This document shows, one piece after another, positions 25,921 through 32,775 of a stretch of DNA of 32,775 bases. How positions within the stretch are numbered: position 1 is the first letter of the stretch; each line of letters begins with the position of its first letter. The DNA is from Bacteroidia bacterium (GTDB lineage Bacteria; Bacteroidota; Bacteroidia; Bacteroidales; F082): positions 1-32,775 of the forward strand of contig JAUNNU010000020.1 in assembly GCA_030537295.1 (NCBI GenBank). The letters are read 5' to 3'. The notes under the pieces were generated by a model that was given only the letters and a program-made list of their open reading frames with translations, was not told the origin of the DNA and ran no database searches. The translations under genes and the position numbers were made by a program.

Positions 25921-25923
25921 ATT

Positions 25924-27729
25924 ATGAATTTAAACTCTATCAGAGCATTCTTTGCAAAAGGAAACAGAAGCACTTGGTTCGTTTTCACATTGTTTTGCAT
26001 AATCCTTTTCATCAAGACAATGATTTTTCATTTATCAGTTGGTTTTGGTATTTTAGTTTCTTCGTTATGGAAACAACCGAGCGAATTCTTTATGTTTTGG
26101 GGTGGTAAAATTGTCCCGATTTTATTTTTGGGTGCTTTTGTCTTCATTACAAAGAAACAATGGTGGACAATAGTAATCAATGTTTTGGTTGATTTATGGG
26201 CAATCGCCAACTTGTTTTATTTCAAGGCAAACAACCTGTTCATCAGTGTTGATGTAGCATTGATGGTTGATAATTTAGACGGATTTTGGGATTCATTGTA
26301 TTCTTATATGGGGTGGGATATTTACTTTTTCCCAATACTAACCTTATTTTTTATTGGGACAATGGTTATACTAAAAGTAAGCACTTCAAGCAACAGAATT
26401 TTACCTGTTTTTTTGTTTGCTATTGTATTGTCATTATTGCTCCATTGTCATATTGCAAAGCAATTTCAAAAAGGATGGGAAACTTCAAACCCCGTCTGTT
26501 ACGCACCATTTGGCGATATTTATTGTATGGGAACAGCCCTTGAATGGGTAGATTTTGAAACTTTGATTCCAAAATACATAAAAACACGTTCTGTGATTAG
26601 TTATTTCCCAGGAGCAATTTTGTATCATTTTATTTCGCCAGGTCATGGGGAGGTAATTCAACTATCTACTGATGATGTAAAAACGGTTAAAAAATATATC
26701 AGACAAAATTCGTGTTTTAAATCACCCAAAACAAACATCATACTTATTTTGTTTGAAAGTCTCGAATCATGGTCGTTAAATGAAATACGGAATTTTAATT
26801 ACTTACCAAATTTAACAAATTTATTAAATCACGAACACACATTATTTTGTGACAAAATAAAATCACAAATTAAGCATGGTCATTCGGCTGATGGCCAAAT
26901 GACATGTATTACAGGTTTACTCCCAATTAACCAAGGTGCTTCTTGTGTTTTATATGGCAATAATGAATATCCGAATTTTACACATTTCTTCAACAATTCC
27001 GCTGTAATAAATCCGTGGCCAGGTGTGTGGCGACAATCAATAGTCACATACAGTTACAAATTCAAGGAACTAATTGAACCTCAAAAAGAATGTAGTTGGC
27101 AGGGAGACGAATTTACGTTAAATAAAATAATTGAGTATTCCACTACAGTAGAAGAGCCATTTTGCACTTTGGGTATTACGATTGACACTCATGTGCCTTT
27201 CAAAAATGGTTCAGAACACCCAGTTCATATAGTAGAAGGAATGCCACATACTATGTCAGCATATCTTAACAGCTTATATTATACAGATTTATGTGTTGGA
27301 AATTTATTGGATACAATTCTTAATAGCCATTTGGCTGAAAACACGACGATTGTAATAACCGGCGACCACACAATTTTCAGTTCGGAAACCGCATTCAAAG
27401 ATATGACAGAATATGCACAAGAAAACGGAATCAATTTCAGAGCAGGGCACACATTCACGCCTTTAATCATCTATTCTCCTGAAATAGAAGGCAATATCCA
27501 CGTTACCGACACCTGTTACCAGATGGATATCTTCCCGACAATCTTGAACCTGATCGGGGCTGAAGACTATTTCTGGCACGGATTCGGAGTGAACGTGATG
27601 GATTCCGTTGCAAGACACAACCGCCCGATAACAGAACAAGAGGCATACAGACTCTCCGACTTGATGATTCGGAGCGACTACTTCAGGAATTATTACAATT
27701 CAGCTGACAGTGCAGGGAATGACAAATAA
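25924..27729 (+). CDS. Second LTA synthase-like/sulfatase-family membrane protein, mosaic in base composition
   Basis: A 601-residue member of the same superfamily as the gene at 19141, with five N-terminal hydrophobic helices and a periplasmic catalytic domain. Motifs are IILILFESLESWSLNEI, the nucleophile region KHGHSADGQMTCITGLLPI (probably the serine), TIDTHVPF and the metal site VITGDHTIFSS, then MDIFPTILNLIG. Its substrate is unknown; transfer of phosphoglycerol or phosphoethanolamine to an envelope glycan is the family expectation. The first ~1500 bases are distinctly AT-rich, while the last ~250 return to local composition, suggesting a recombinant gene. It follows a putative attenuator leader. 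It differs clearly in sequence from the paralogue at 19141. Confidence 0.85.
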   Translation: MNLNSIRAFFAKGNRSTWFVFTLFCIILFIKTMIFHLSVGFGILVSSLWKQPSEFFMFWGGKIVPILFLGAFVFITKKQWWTIVINVLVDLWAIANLFYFKANNLFISVDVALMVDNLDGFWDSLYSYMGWDIYFFPILTLFFIGTMVILKVSTSSNRILPVFLFAIVLSLLLHCHIAKQFQKGWETSNPVCYAPFGDIYCMGTALEWVDFETLIPKYIKTRSVISYFPGAILYHFISPGHGEVIQLSTDDVKTVKKYIRQNSCFKSPKTNIILILFESLESWSLNEIRNFNYLPNLTNLLNHEHTLFCDKIKSQIKHGHSADGQMTCITGLLPINQGASCVLYGNNEYPNFTHFFNNSAVINPWPGVWRQSIVTYSYKFKELIEPQKECSWQGDEFTLNKIIEYSTTVEEPFCTLGITIDTHVPFKNGSEHPVHIVEGMPHTMSAYLNSLYYTDLCVGNLLDTILNSHLAENTTIVITGDHTIFSSETAFKDMTEYAQENGINFRAGHTFTPLIIYSPEIEGNIHVTDTCYQMDIFPTILNLIGAEDYFWHGFGVNVMDSVARHNRPITEQEAYRLSDLMIRSDYFRNYYNSADSAGNDK

Positions 27730-27814
27730 TTATGTCGTATGCGGATAAGGATGAAAAATCAGAAACTTTAAATTTTTATCTCCATTTTCCACCTCTTTTT
27801 TGAAAATAATTATG

Positions 27815-27822
27815 TACTTTTG
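27815..27822 (+). promoter_or_regulatory. -7 promoter element of the HEPN/MNT pair
   Basis: TACTTTTG followed by C matches TAnnTTTG, 24 bases before the ATG at 27847. Confidence 0.6.
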
Positions 27823-27846
27823 CATTTTTAATAAATTTCATCAGAA

Positions 27847-28260
27847 ATGGAAGATGACATCAGATGGATCCAGCGGTTTTCAAACTATCAGAAAGCCTTG
27901 AAAAAACTTGGAGAGGCCATAAAAACGCTCTCCAAAGATGAGGTTTTGGACGAACTACACCAAGAAGGACTGATTCAGAGATTTGAATTCACACACGAAC
28001 TTTCATGGAAAGTAATGAAAGATTACGCTGAATACCAAGGCTATACAGACATAGCCGGCTCACGTGACGCAATTCGCAAAGCATTCGAGATGAACATCAT
28101 AGACAATCCCGTTTGGATGGAAACCATCGGCGACAGAAATTTGACATCTCACGACTACGACGGCAAAAAAGCCAACGATATTGCGTGCAAAATCATCACC
28201 ATTTATTATCCTATATTTTGCGGTTTTGAAGAAAAAATGATGGAGATTTCAAGGAAATGA
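27847..28260 (+). CDS. HEPN-family protein (HI0074-like), probable RNase toxin of a HEPN/MNT module
   Basis: A 137-residue all-helical protein of the HI0074 nucleotidyltransferase-partner family (HEPN superfamily). It carries RNLTSHDY: Arg97, His102 and Tyr104 make a complete RX4HXY motif. In the HEPN superfamily R and H form the RNase site; in characterised HepT/MntA pairs the tyrosine is the residue nucleotidylated by the MNT partner to neutralise the toxin. The gene precedes the MNT gene with a 4-base ATGA overlap (28257-28260), which implies coupled translation. It has its own -7 element. The intact motif argues for an active toxin; this is inference from family knowledge. The older label is nucleotidyltransferase substrate-binding protein. 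Confidence 0.88.
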   Translation: MEDDIRWIQRFSNYQKALKKLGEAIKTLSKDEVLDELHQEGLIQRFEFTHELSWKVMKDYAEYQGYTDIAGSRDAIRKAFEMNIIDNPVWMETIGDRNLTSHDYDGKKANDIACKIITIYYPIFCGFEEKMMEISRK

Positions 28261-28577
28261 TATATGGCCTGAAAGAATCGGAATTTGATATGATTTTGGG
28301 AGTTTTCAACAAACATCCTGAAATTCAACATGTTATTTTATATGGTTCAAGAGCCAAGGGCAATTTCAAACAATTTTCTGACGTTGACATCACCCTCGTG
28401 GGCGACACATTGACAAACAGCATTATGTACAAAGTCTCATTTGAAATTGATGACCTGCTGCTTCCGTATCAATTTGACATTTCCATATTCAAAGATTTGA
28501 CAAACAAAGACTTGGTGGAACATATCAAAAGAAAAGGAATTGTAATTTATTCAAAAGTTAAAGAAAACCGCGCTTGA
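28257..28577 (+). CDS. Minimal nucleotidyltransferase (MNT, HI0073-like), probable antitoxin
   Basis: A 106-residue single-domain nucleotidyltransferase. The active-site pattern is complete: Gly30-Ser31 in YGSRAKG, Asp42 and Asp44 in FSDVDITLVGD, and a third carboxylate, Asp74, in YQFDISIF. Members paired with HEPN proteins neutralise them by attaching AMP to the tyrosine next to the HEPN motif. Start overlaps the HEPN stop. The next gene, a thioesterase, begins 4 bases after the stop, so the pair may share a transcript with it. Confidence 0.9.
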   Translation: MIYGLKESEFDMILGVFNKHPEIQHVILYGSRAKGNFKQFSDVDITLVGDTLTNSIMYKVSFEIDDLLLPYQFDISIFKDLTNKDLVEHIKRKGIVIYSKVKENRA

Positions 28578-28581
28578 TGCA

Positions 28582-29313
28582 ATGAACAACTCTCATTCAA
28601 AAAACATAAAGGTTCTTTCAACCTACTGCGACCCGATACTGAGGCTAAGCCCCGTGATGATGCTCACGCTCTTCGAGGAAATCGCCGACGAACACGCAAT
28701 GGAACTCGACATCGACGCCCCGACATTGAGAAGACGCGACAAGGCATATTGGGTCGTGAGACAAGTGAGATTGGAACTCAATGATGTCATCAGAGACCAC
28801 GACGACATCACAGTAAAGACATGGCCCGCAGAAGCCAACGGTTTCCGCTGCGGCAGGTCGTATCAGATATTCAAACAGAATCAAGACGAACCGGCGGTCA
28901 GAGCGTTCGCGGAATGGGTCCTCATCGATTCGGAAACGAAAAAAATCAGACCGGCAAACTCAATAAAAAACCCTGACATACAATACATTAAGGAAAAAGC
29001 CGTCGAGACACCGTTCCGCCGTTTCAAGAACATTTTCACAGAAGACGATTTCGTTTATGAAAGAATCGTCCGCACCTGCGAAATCGATGTCTCACATCAC
29101 ACCAACAACGTGAAGTACTGCGCCATGCTTCTCGACTCGTTTTCCGTCAAGGAACTCGAAGAAATGAATATCAATGAGTTGGAGATTTATTACGAAGCCG
29201 AAAGCCACGAAAATGACATTCTGCGCATCTATCGCAAAGCCGCCGGAAACGGATGGCAACTCGCAATAAAACGCGGCGACGATGTCGTCACAATGGGATT
29301 CATCGGCATCTAA
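28582..29313 (+). CDS. Acyl-ACP thioesterase (FatA/FatB-type double hotdog)
   Basis: Hydrolyses acyl-ACP to free fatty acid. The 243-residue protein has two hotdog domains. The first contains MLTLFEEIADEHAMEL and YWVVRQVRLELNDVIRDHD with the typical VKTWPAE strand, FRCGRSYQIF and EWVLIDSETKKIRP. The second has the conserved active-site region SHHTNNVKYCAMLLDSF and a closing YRKAAGNGWQLAIKRGDD. Bacterial members of this family are common in Bacteroidota. It lies 4 bases after the MNT antitoxin gene, an unusual partner, so the pairing may be positional only. It is more GC-rich than the TA pair. Confidence 0.92.
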   Translation: MNNSHSKNIKVLSTYCDPILRLSPVMMLTLFEEIADEHAMELDIDAPTLRRRDKAYWVVRQVRLELNDVIRDHDDITVKTWPAEANGFRCGRSYQIFKQNQDEPAVRAFAEWVLIDSETKKIRPANSIKNPDIQYIKEKAVETPFRRFKNIFTEDDFVYERIVRTCEIDVSHHTNNVKYCAMLLDSFSVKELEEMNINELEIYYEAESHENDILRIYRKAAGNGWQLAIKRGDDVVTMGFIGI

Positions 29314-29352
29314 CCACCTCAAGACCCTAATTACCTCAAACCACTAAAATTC
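29314..29352 (+). repeat. Short degenerate ACCTCAA/CCTAA repeats
   Basis: The start of the gap carries repeated words (ACCTCAA twice, CCTAA twice, ACCACTAAAA/ACCTAAAA) in a low-complexity run that continues into the end of the peroxiredoxin remnant. Confidence 0.45.
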
Positions 29353-29513
29353 CTAACGACCTAAAATCTGTTGCGCCGAATTTTTCGTGTCAACTTTATT
29401 GATTATATCGGTGATGACACCTTCTTCCCGACGAAATCAGACATCTTTACCGTCTCGCCATTTTCATTTACACCGAGAATTTCCGGTGCTTTATCTCCAA
29501 TTTTCAATGACAT
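29353..29513 (-). pseudogene. Internally deleted peroxiredoxin (Bcp/PrxQ-type) remnant
   Basis: On the minus strand ATG 29513 opens a frame with the start of a Bcp peroxiredoxin: MSLKIGDKAPEILGV, then ETVKMSDFVGKKV. Translation then hits TAA a few codons on. In the next frame the C-terminal end of the same family follows at once: EEGVITDIINKVD, then TKNSAQQILG and TAG. About 100 residues, including the peroxidatic cysteine, are missing, and the junction (about 29412-29430) shifts the frame. A -7 element, TAATTTTGC, still stands upstream (29537-29529). A Bcp protein normally has about 150 residues; only about 55 codons remain. The gene is dead unless another copy exists. Confidence 0.75.
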
Positions 29514-29528
29514 AGTGAATAATTTTCC

Positions 29529-29537
29529 GCAAAATTA
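29529..29537 (-). promoter_or_regulatory. Surviving -7 promoter element of the peroxiredoxin remnant
   Basis: On the minus strand TAATTTTGC (29537 to 29529) matches TAnnTTTG and lies 16 bases before the remnant ATG. Confidence 0.5.
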
Positions 29538-29568
29538 AATAAAAACTTGAAGCGATGGCTTTTTTTTC

Positions 29569-29576
29569 TATTTTTG
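29569..29576 (+). promoter_or_regulatory. -7 promoter element of the lipid kinase gene; decides its start
   Basis: TATTTTTG followed by C matches TAnnTTTG, 24 bases before ATG 29600. An in-frame ATG at 29555 lies upstream of this element and would not be in the transcript. Confidence 0.65.
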
Positions 29577-29599
29577 CAAAATATTTAGAAAACGAGAAA

Positions 29600-30505
29600 A
29601 TGAAGCATATTTTCATGGTAAATACGGTCGCAGGGAAACATTCTTGCCTTGATGAGGTCAAGGAAGCTGTTTCCCACGACAAAAATTTCAGTGATTATGA
29701 GATATATACGCCGGAATCAGCGTCAGACAACACCGATTTCATCAAAAAATATCTTGAAGAACATCCCGAAGAAGAGACACGTTTCTACGCCTGCGGCGGC
29801 GACGGGACGGCAAACAAAGTGGCTTCAGGTGTCGTCGGGCATCCTAATGCAAGCATGACGATTCTCGCCCACGGCAGTGGCAATGACTACATAAAATATT
29901 ACGCTGACTTAGAGACATTTCAAAATGTCAACAAGGTTCTTCACGGCGAGGAACACAAGGTTGACATCATGAAAGCCAACGACAGGTATGCGCTCAACGC
30001 GACACATTTCGGCCTCGATGCCGTGGTTGCAAAAGCGATGAATAAGATTCGCCGCCACACAATTTTCGGCGGCAAGATGTGCTATCCTTTCGCGGTGGTC
30101 TGGGGATTCCTCACCGGAATGCGCACGAAATGCACTGTCTATGCCGACGGCGAGAAACTCAACGACGGCAAAATCTGTCTCTGCACCGTCGCCAACGGCA
30201 AATACGTCGGAGGAAGCTACAAATGCGCACCGAAATCAAAGAACGACGACGGCCTGCTCGAAGTATGCCTCGTGAAACCCTTGTCGAGGTTCAGATTTCC
30301 GTTTTTAATCAAAACATATACCGAAGGCTCACACTTGGACAATCCGAGATTCCAGAACCTGATTGTCTATCGCAGGGCGAAACAAGTCATCATCGAAGGC
30401 GGAAAGAACTTCTGTGTTTCATTAGACGGTGAAATCATGGAAGCGCAGCGCATCGTCGTTGACAACATTCAGCAGGCGATAAGGTTTGTGGCGCCGACAG
30501 TTTAA
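29600..30505 (+). CDS. Diacylglycerol kinase-family lipid kinase (DAGK catalytic domain)
   Basis: A 301-residue cytosolic or peripheral enzyme that phosphorylates diacylglycerol or a similar lipid with ATP. The DAGK signature is CGGDGTANKVASGV (about residues 70-83), followed by AHGSGNDYIKYY and the C-terminal beta-sandwich with VANGKYVGGSYKCAPKSKND and FCVSLDGEIME. The start is set at ATG 29600 (MKHIFMVNTVAGK), because the longer frame from 29555 covers the promoter element at 29569-29576. It stands alone, about 80 bases before the acetate-CoA ligase gene. In other bacteria such kinases recycle diacylglycerol from envelope polymer synthesis, which may tie in with the two sulfatase-like enzymes here, but that is inference. 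Confidence 0.9.
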   Translation: MKHIFMVNTVAGKHSCLDEVKEAVSHDKNFSDYEIYTPESASDNTDFIKKYLEEHPEEETRFYACGGDGTANKVASGVVGHPNASMTILAHGSGNDYIKYYADLETFQNVNKVLHGEEHKVDIMKANDRYALNATHFGLDAVVAKAMNKIRRHTIFGGKMCYPFAVVWGFLTGMRTKCTVYADGEKLNDGKICLCTVANGKYVGGSYKCAPKSKNDDGLLEVCLVKPLSRFRFPFLIKTYTEGSHLDNPRFQNLIVYRRAKQVIIEGGKNFCVSLDGEIMEAQRIVVDNIQQAIRFVAPTV

Positions 30506-30587
30506 ATTGAAGTGTGGAGTTCGGAGGGTTGAGAGTGGAGTTTTTAGTTTGAAAACTATAAAATAAGTAATTTAAAAATATAATAGC

Positions 30588-32648
30588 ATGATAGCAAAAG
30601 AATTATTAGATCCGAAGAGCATCGTGGTGGTCGGTGCTTCGAGCGACGTCCACAAACCGGGCGGACGCGTCCTCAAGAATTTATTGGAAAGCCCTTTCAA
30701 AGGTCAGGTTTATACGGTGAACCCGAAAGAGACTGAAGTTCAAGGCGTTAAATGTTATGCGAGTGTGAACGATCTCCCGCAGGTTGACTGCGCCATCATC
30801 GCGATAGCAGCGAAATACTGCCCCGCGACAGTCGATACGTTGGCGTTGCAGAAAGGCACGAAAGGCTTCATCATCATCTCGGCGGGCTTCGGCGAGGAGA
30901 ACGAGGAAGGCAAGGAGTTCGAGCGTCACATCACCGCCACCGTCAACAGCGTCGGCGGCAGCCTGATCGGCCCCAACTGCACCGGCTTCCTCTGCCAGAA
31001 CTACTGCGGAGCCTTCGACGCCCCCATCCCTCACCTCGACCCTCACGGCGTTGACTTCATCACCGGCTCGGGAGCGACGGCGGTGTTCATCAAGGAATAC
31101 GGCATCTCTAACGGCCTGTCGTTCAATAGCGTATGGGCTGTCGGCAACTCGGCGCAGCTCGGCATCGAAGACGTGCTCGAACATTTAGACGAGACATTCG
31201 ACCCCGAAAAGAGTTCAAGGGTCATCATGCTTTATATGGAGAAGATCGGCAATCCGGAGAAGCTTTTGAAGCACTCACGCTCACTCATATTGAAAGGTTG
31301 CAAGATCGCGGCCATCAAGTCGGGTGGTTCGGCGGCTGGCAGCCGCGCGGCATCGTCACACACCGGCGCGTTGGCCACTAACGACGCCGTCGTTGACGCC
31401 TTGTTCCGCAAGGCCGGCATCGTCCGCTGCCACAACCGTCAGGAACTAACCACAGTGTGCGCCATCTTCATGCACCCGGAGGTGAAAGGCAAGAACATGG
31501 CCGTCATCACACACGCCGGCGGCCCGGCCGTCATGCTCACCGACACATTGTCGAACAACGGCATGGACGTCCCGCACCTCGAAGGCCCGAAAGCGGAAGC
31601 ACTGCTTTCAAAGCTCTTCGCCGGATCATCAGTCGGCAACCCGATCGACTTCCTCGCGACAGGCACGGCAGAACAGCTCGGACACATCATCGACGCATGC
31701 GAGAACGACTTCGACAACATCGACTGCATGTGCGTCATCTTCGGCTCACCGGGACTGTTCCCGAACTGGGAAGTCTATGAGGTCCTCGACCAGAAGATGA
31801 AGACCTGCAAGAAGCCTATCTTCCCTATCCTTCCGTCAATCATCAACGTGAAAGACGAAATCGCTGATTTCATCAACAACAAACACCGCATCAACTTCCC
31901 GGAGGAATGCGTTTTCGGCAATGCTTTGTGCAAGATCTACAACACGCCAAAGCCGCAGCCTGAGAACGTCGAGATGCCGAAGGTCGATACCGCCCGCATC
32001 CGCAAGTGCATCGACAGCTGCGAGAACGGATACATCGGGCCTGACAAGATTTACGAACTCTTGGATGCAGCGGGCATCGCGCAGAAACAGATCCGCGTCG
32101 TTGACCAGAAGCAGCAAGCTTTGGACTTCGCCAACGAAGTCGGCTACCCGCTCGTGATGAAGGTCGTCGGTCCTGTCCACAAGTCGGACGTCGGCGGCGT
32201 GACATTGAACGTCCGCGACATCGACACCGTCGCCAAGGAGTTTGACCGTTTGATGGCCATCAAAGACACATACGCTGTCGAGATGTACCCGATGCTCGAC
32301 GGCACGGAGGTCTATATCGGCGCCATCCGCGACCCGAAGTTCGGTCATCAGGTGTTCTTCGGTCTCGGCGGCATCTTCATCGAGGTGTTGAAAGACGTGC
32401 AGAGCGCACTCGTGCCTATCAGCGCACCGGAGGCGAAAGACATGCTCACGAAGCTGCGCGGCTACAAGATTCTTCAAGGAGTCCGCGGCCAGCAGCCGGT
32501 CAACATCGACGTTTATGCGGAGCAGGTGGCACGCGTCGCCGCTTTGGTGATGGCAGCGCCAGAAATCGCGGAGATGGATCTCAACCCGTTGCTCGGCAAC
32601 CCGAAGAACGTGGTAGCAGTCGATGCGAGAATAAGAATTGAGAAATAA
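30588..32648 (+). CDS. Acetate--CoA ligase (ADP-forming), fused alpha-beta type
   Basis: Converts acetyl-CoA (or another acyl-CoA), ADP and phosphate to the acid, CoA and ATP, a substrate-level phosphorylation step. The 686-residue protein has an N-terminal CoA-binding Rossmann domain (VVVGASSDVHKPGGRV), succinyl-CoA-ligase-like domains with GPNCTGF, and the phosphorylated histidine His258 in SSHTGALATND. THAGGPAVMLTD follows, and then an ATP-grasp domain (about residues 460-686) with YPLVMKVVGPVHKSDVGGV and AEMDLNPLL. The order alpha then beta in one chain is the usual bacterial fusion. Many Bacteroidota and archaea use it to make acetate or branched-chain acids. The substrate range is not fixed by sequence. 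GC-rich, ordinary codon use. Confidence 0.94.
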   Translation: MIAKELLDPKSIVVVGASSDVHKPGGRVLKNLLESPFKGQVYTVNPKETEVQGVKCYASVNDLPQVDCAIIAIAAKYCPATVDTLALQKGTKGFIIISAGFGEENEEGKEFERHITATVNSVGGSLIGPNCTGFLCQNYCGAFDAPIPHLDPHGVDFITGSGATAVFIKEYGISNGLSFNSVWAVGNSAQLGIEDVLEHLDETFDPEKSSRVIMLYMEKIGNPEKLLKHSRSLILKGCKIAAIKSGGSAAGSRAASSHTGALATNDAVVDALFRKAGIVRCHNRQELTTVCAIFMHPEVKGKNMAVITHAGGPAVMLTDTLSNNGMDVPHLEGPKAEALLSKLFAGSSVGNPIDFLATGTAEQLGHIIDACENDFDNIDCMCVIFGSPGLFPNWEVYEVLDQKMKTCKKPIFPILPSIINVKDEIADFINNKHRINFPEECVFGNALCKIYNTPKPQPENVEMPKVDTARIRKCIDSCENGYIGPDKIYELLDAAGIAQKQIRVVDQKQQALDFANEVGYPLVMKVVGPVHKSDVGGVTLNVRDIDTVAKEFDRLMAIKDTYAVEMYPMLDGTEVYIGAIRDPKFGHQVFFGLGGIFIEVLKDVQSALVPISAPEAKDMLTKLRGYKILQGVRGQQPVNIDVYAEQVARVAALVMAAPEIAEMDLNPLLGNPKNVVAVDARIRIEK

Positions 32649-32660
32649 TTTTTAAATAAT

Positions 32661-32735
32661 TCATGCAGATTCCGCTGATTTGACGCAGAAAAATGAAAAC
32701 TTCTACGTTAAATCAGCGGAATCTGCGTGGTTTTT
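32661..32735. repeat. Large inverted repeat with T-run, downstream of the acetate-CoA ligase
   Basis: The arm 32665-32685 (GCAGATTCCGCTGATTTGACG) and its near-perfect complement 32706-32726 form 21 pairs with one G-T wobble. Four weaker pairs extend the base, and a 4-bp inner stem closes the 20-base loop. TTTTT follows at 32731-32735, so it can act as a terminator. The length and the GCAGATTCCGCTGATT word suggest a dispersed intergenic repeat rather than a plain terminator. Confidence 0.75.
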
Positions 32736-32775
32736 ATAGGAAAAGTCGATTATTTTGCATCAAATTTTATAGGAA

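Noticed and set aside
25761-26108. 115-codon frame across the RNA region and the sulfatase-like start
   Set aside because: It crosses the terminator T-run and overlaps the true gene in another frame; the translation has no coherent domain.
29555-29599. ATG at 29555 as start of the lipid kinase
   Set aside because: The first 15 codons cover the TATTTTTG promoter element and lack family similarity; MKHIF at 29600 fits DAGK proteins.
31836-32477. 213-codon minus-strand frame within the acetate-CoA ligase gene
   Set aside because: Antisense shadow, rich in D, H, V and R, inside the ATP-grasp region.

Overview
The window comes from a Bacteroidota chromosome, most likely a Bacteroidales species that has a type IX secretion system (T9SS). 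Four things support this. There is a complete nqrABCDEF operon of the Bacteroidota type. There is a gingipain-like C25 peptidase with a C-terminal T9SS type A sorting domain. A PD40/OmpA envelope protein is present. Many genes are preceded by the Bacteroidota -7 promoter element TAnnTTTG. TAA, TGA and TAG are all used as ordinary stops (TAG ends nqrC and the YggS-like gene). Most genes are of moderate GC; a few islands are clearly AT-richer.

Layout. 1-11256 (+): the 3' part of a CPA2-type cation/proton antiporter with two RCK_C domains runs without any stop codon into a secreted C25 peptidase, followed by nqrA-F and an intrinsic terminator. 11257-13226: an AT-rich accessory stretch holding a winged-helix gene remnant, short inverted repeats, a minus-strand AAA-type ATPase and a long gene-poor gap. 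13227-15122: a long-chain acyl-CoA synthetase and a bidirectional terminator. 15140-19049 (-): ffh, folD and a PD40/OmpA-like gene that is cut by an in-frame TAG. 19141-21751: a sulfatase/LTA-synthase-like membrane protein and a YggS-type PLP protein, divergent from a 67-base double promoter. 21784-23519 (-): a collagen-like lipoprotein gene overlapping a membrane-anchored PHP-like protein gene. 23611-25417 (+): an EamA transporter and a SpoU/TrmH RNA methyltransferase. 25418-25923: a gene-free region with a promoter, several hairpins and an intrinsic terminator, which looks like a structured RNA or a long attenuator leader. 25924-27729: a second sulfatase-like membrane protein of mosaic base composition. 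27847-29313: a HEPN/MNT toxin-antitoxin pair and an acyl-ACP thioesterase. 29353-29513: an internally deleted peroxiredoxin (Bcp) remnant. 29600-32648: a diacylglycerol-kinase-like protein and an ADP-forming acetate-CoA ligase, then a large inverted repeat.

How the genes work together. The antiporter and the Na+-pumping NADH:quinone reductase could form a sodium cycle. ffh and folD are housekeeping genes. The acyl-CoA synthetase, acyl-ACP thioesterase, DAG-kinase-like protein and acetate-CoA ligase belong to lipid and acyl-CoA metabolism, although they are not one operon. The points most worth a second look are the structured RNA/attenuator at about 25574-25885, the antiporter-peptidase fusion at a heptanucleotide repeat, the TAG-interrupted OmpA gene, the peroxiredoxin deletion scar, the mosaic sulfatase gene, and the HEPN/MNT pair with an intact RX4HXY motif.
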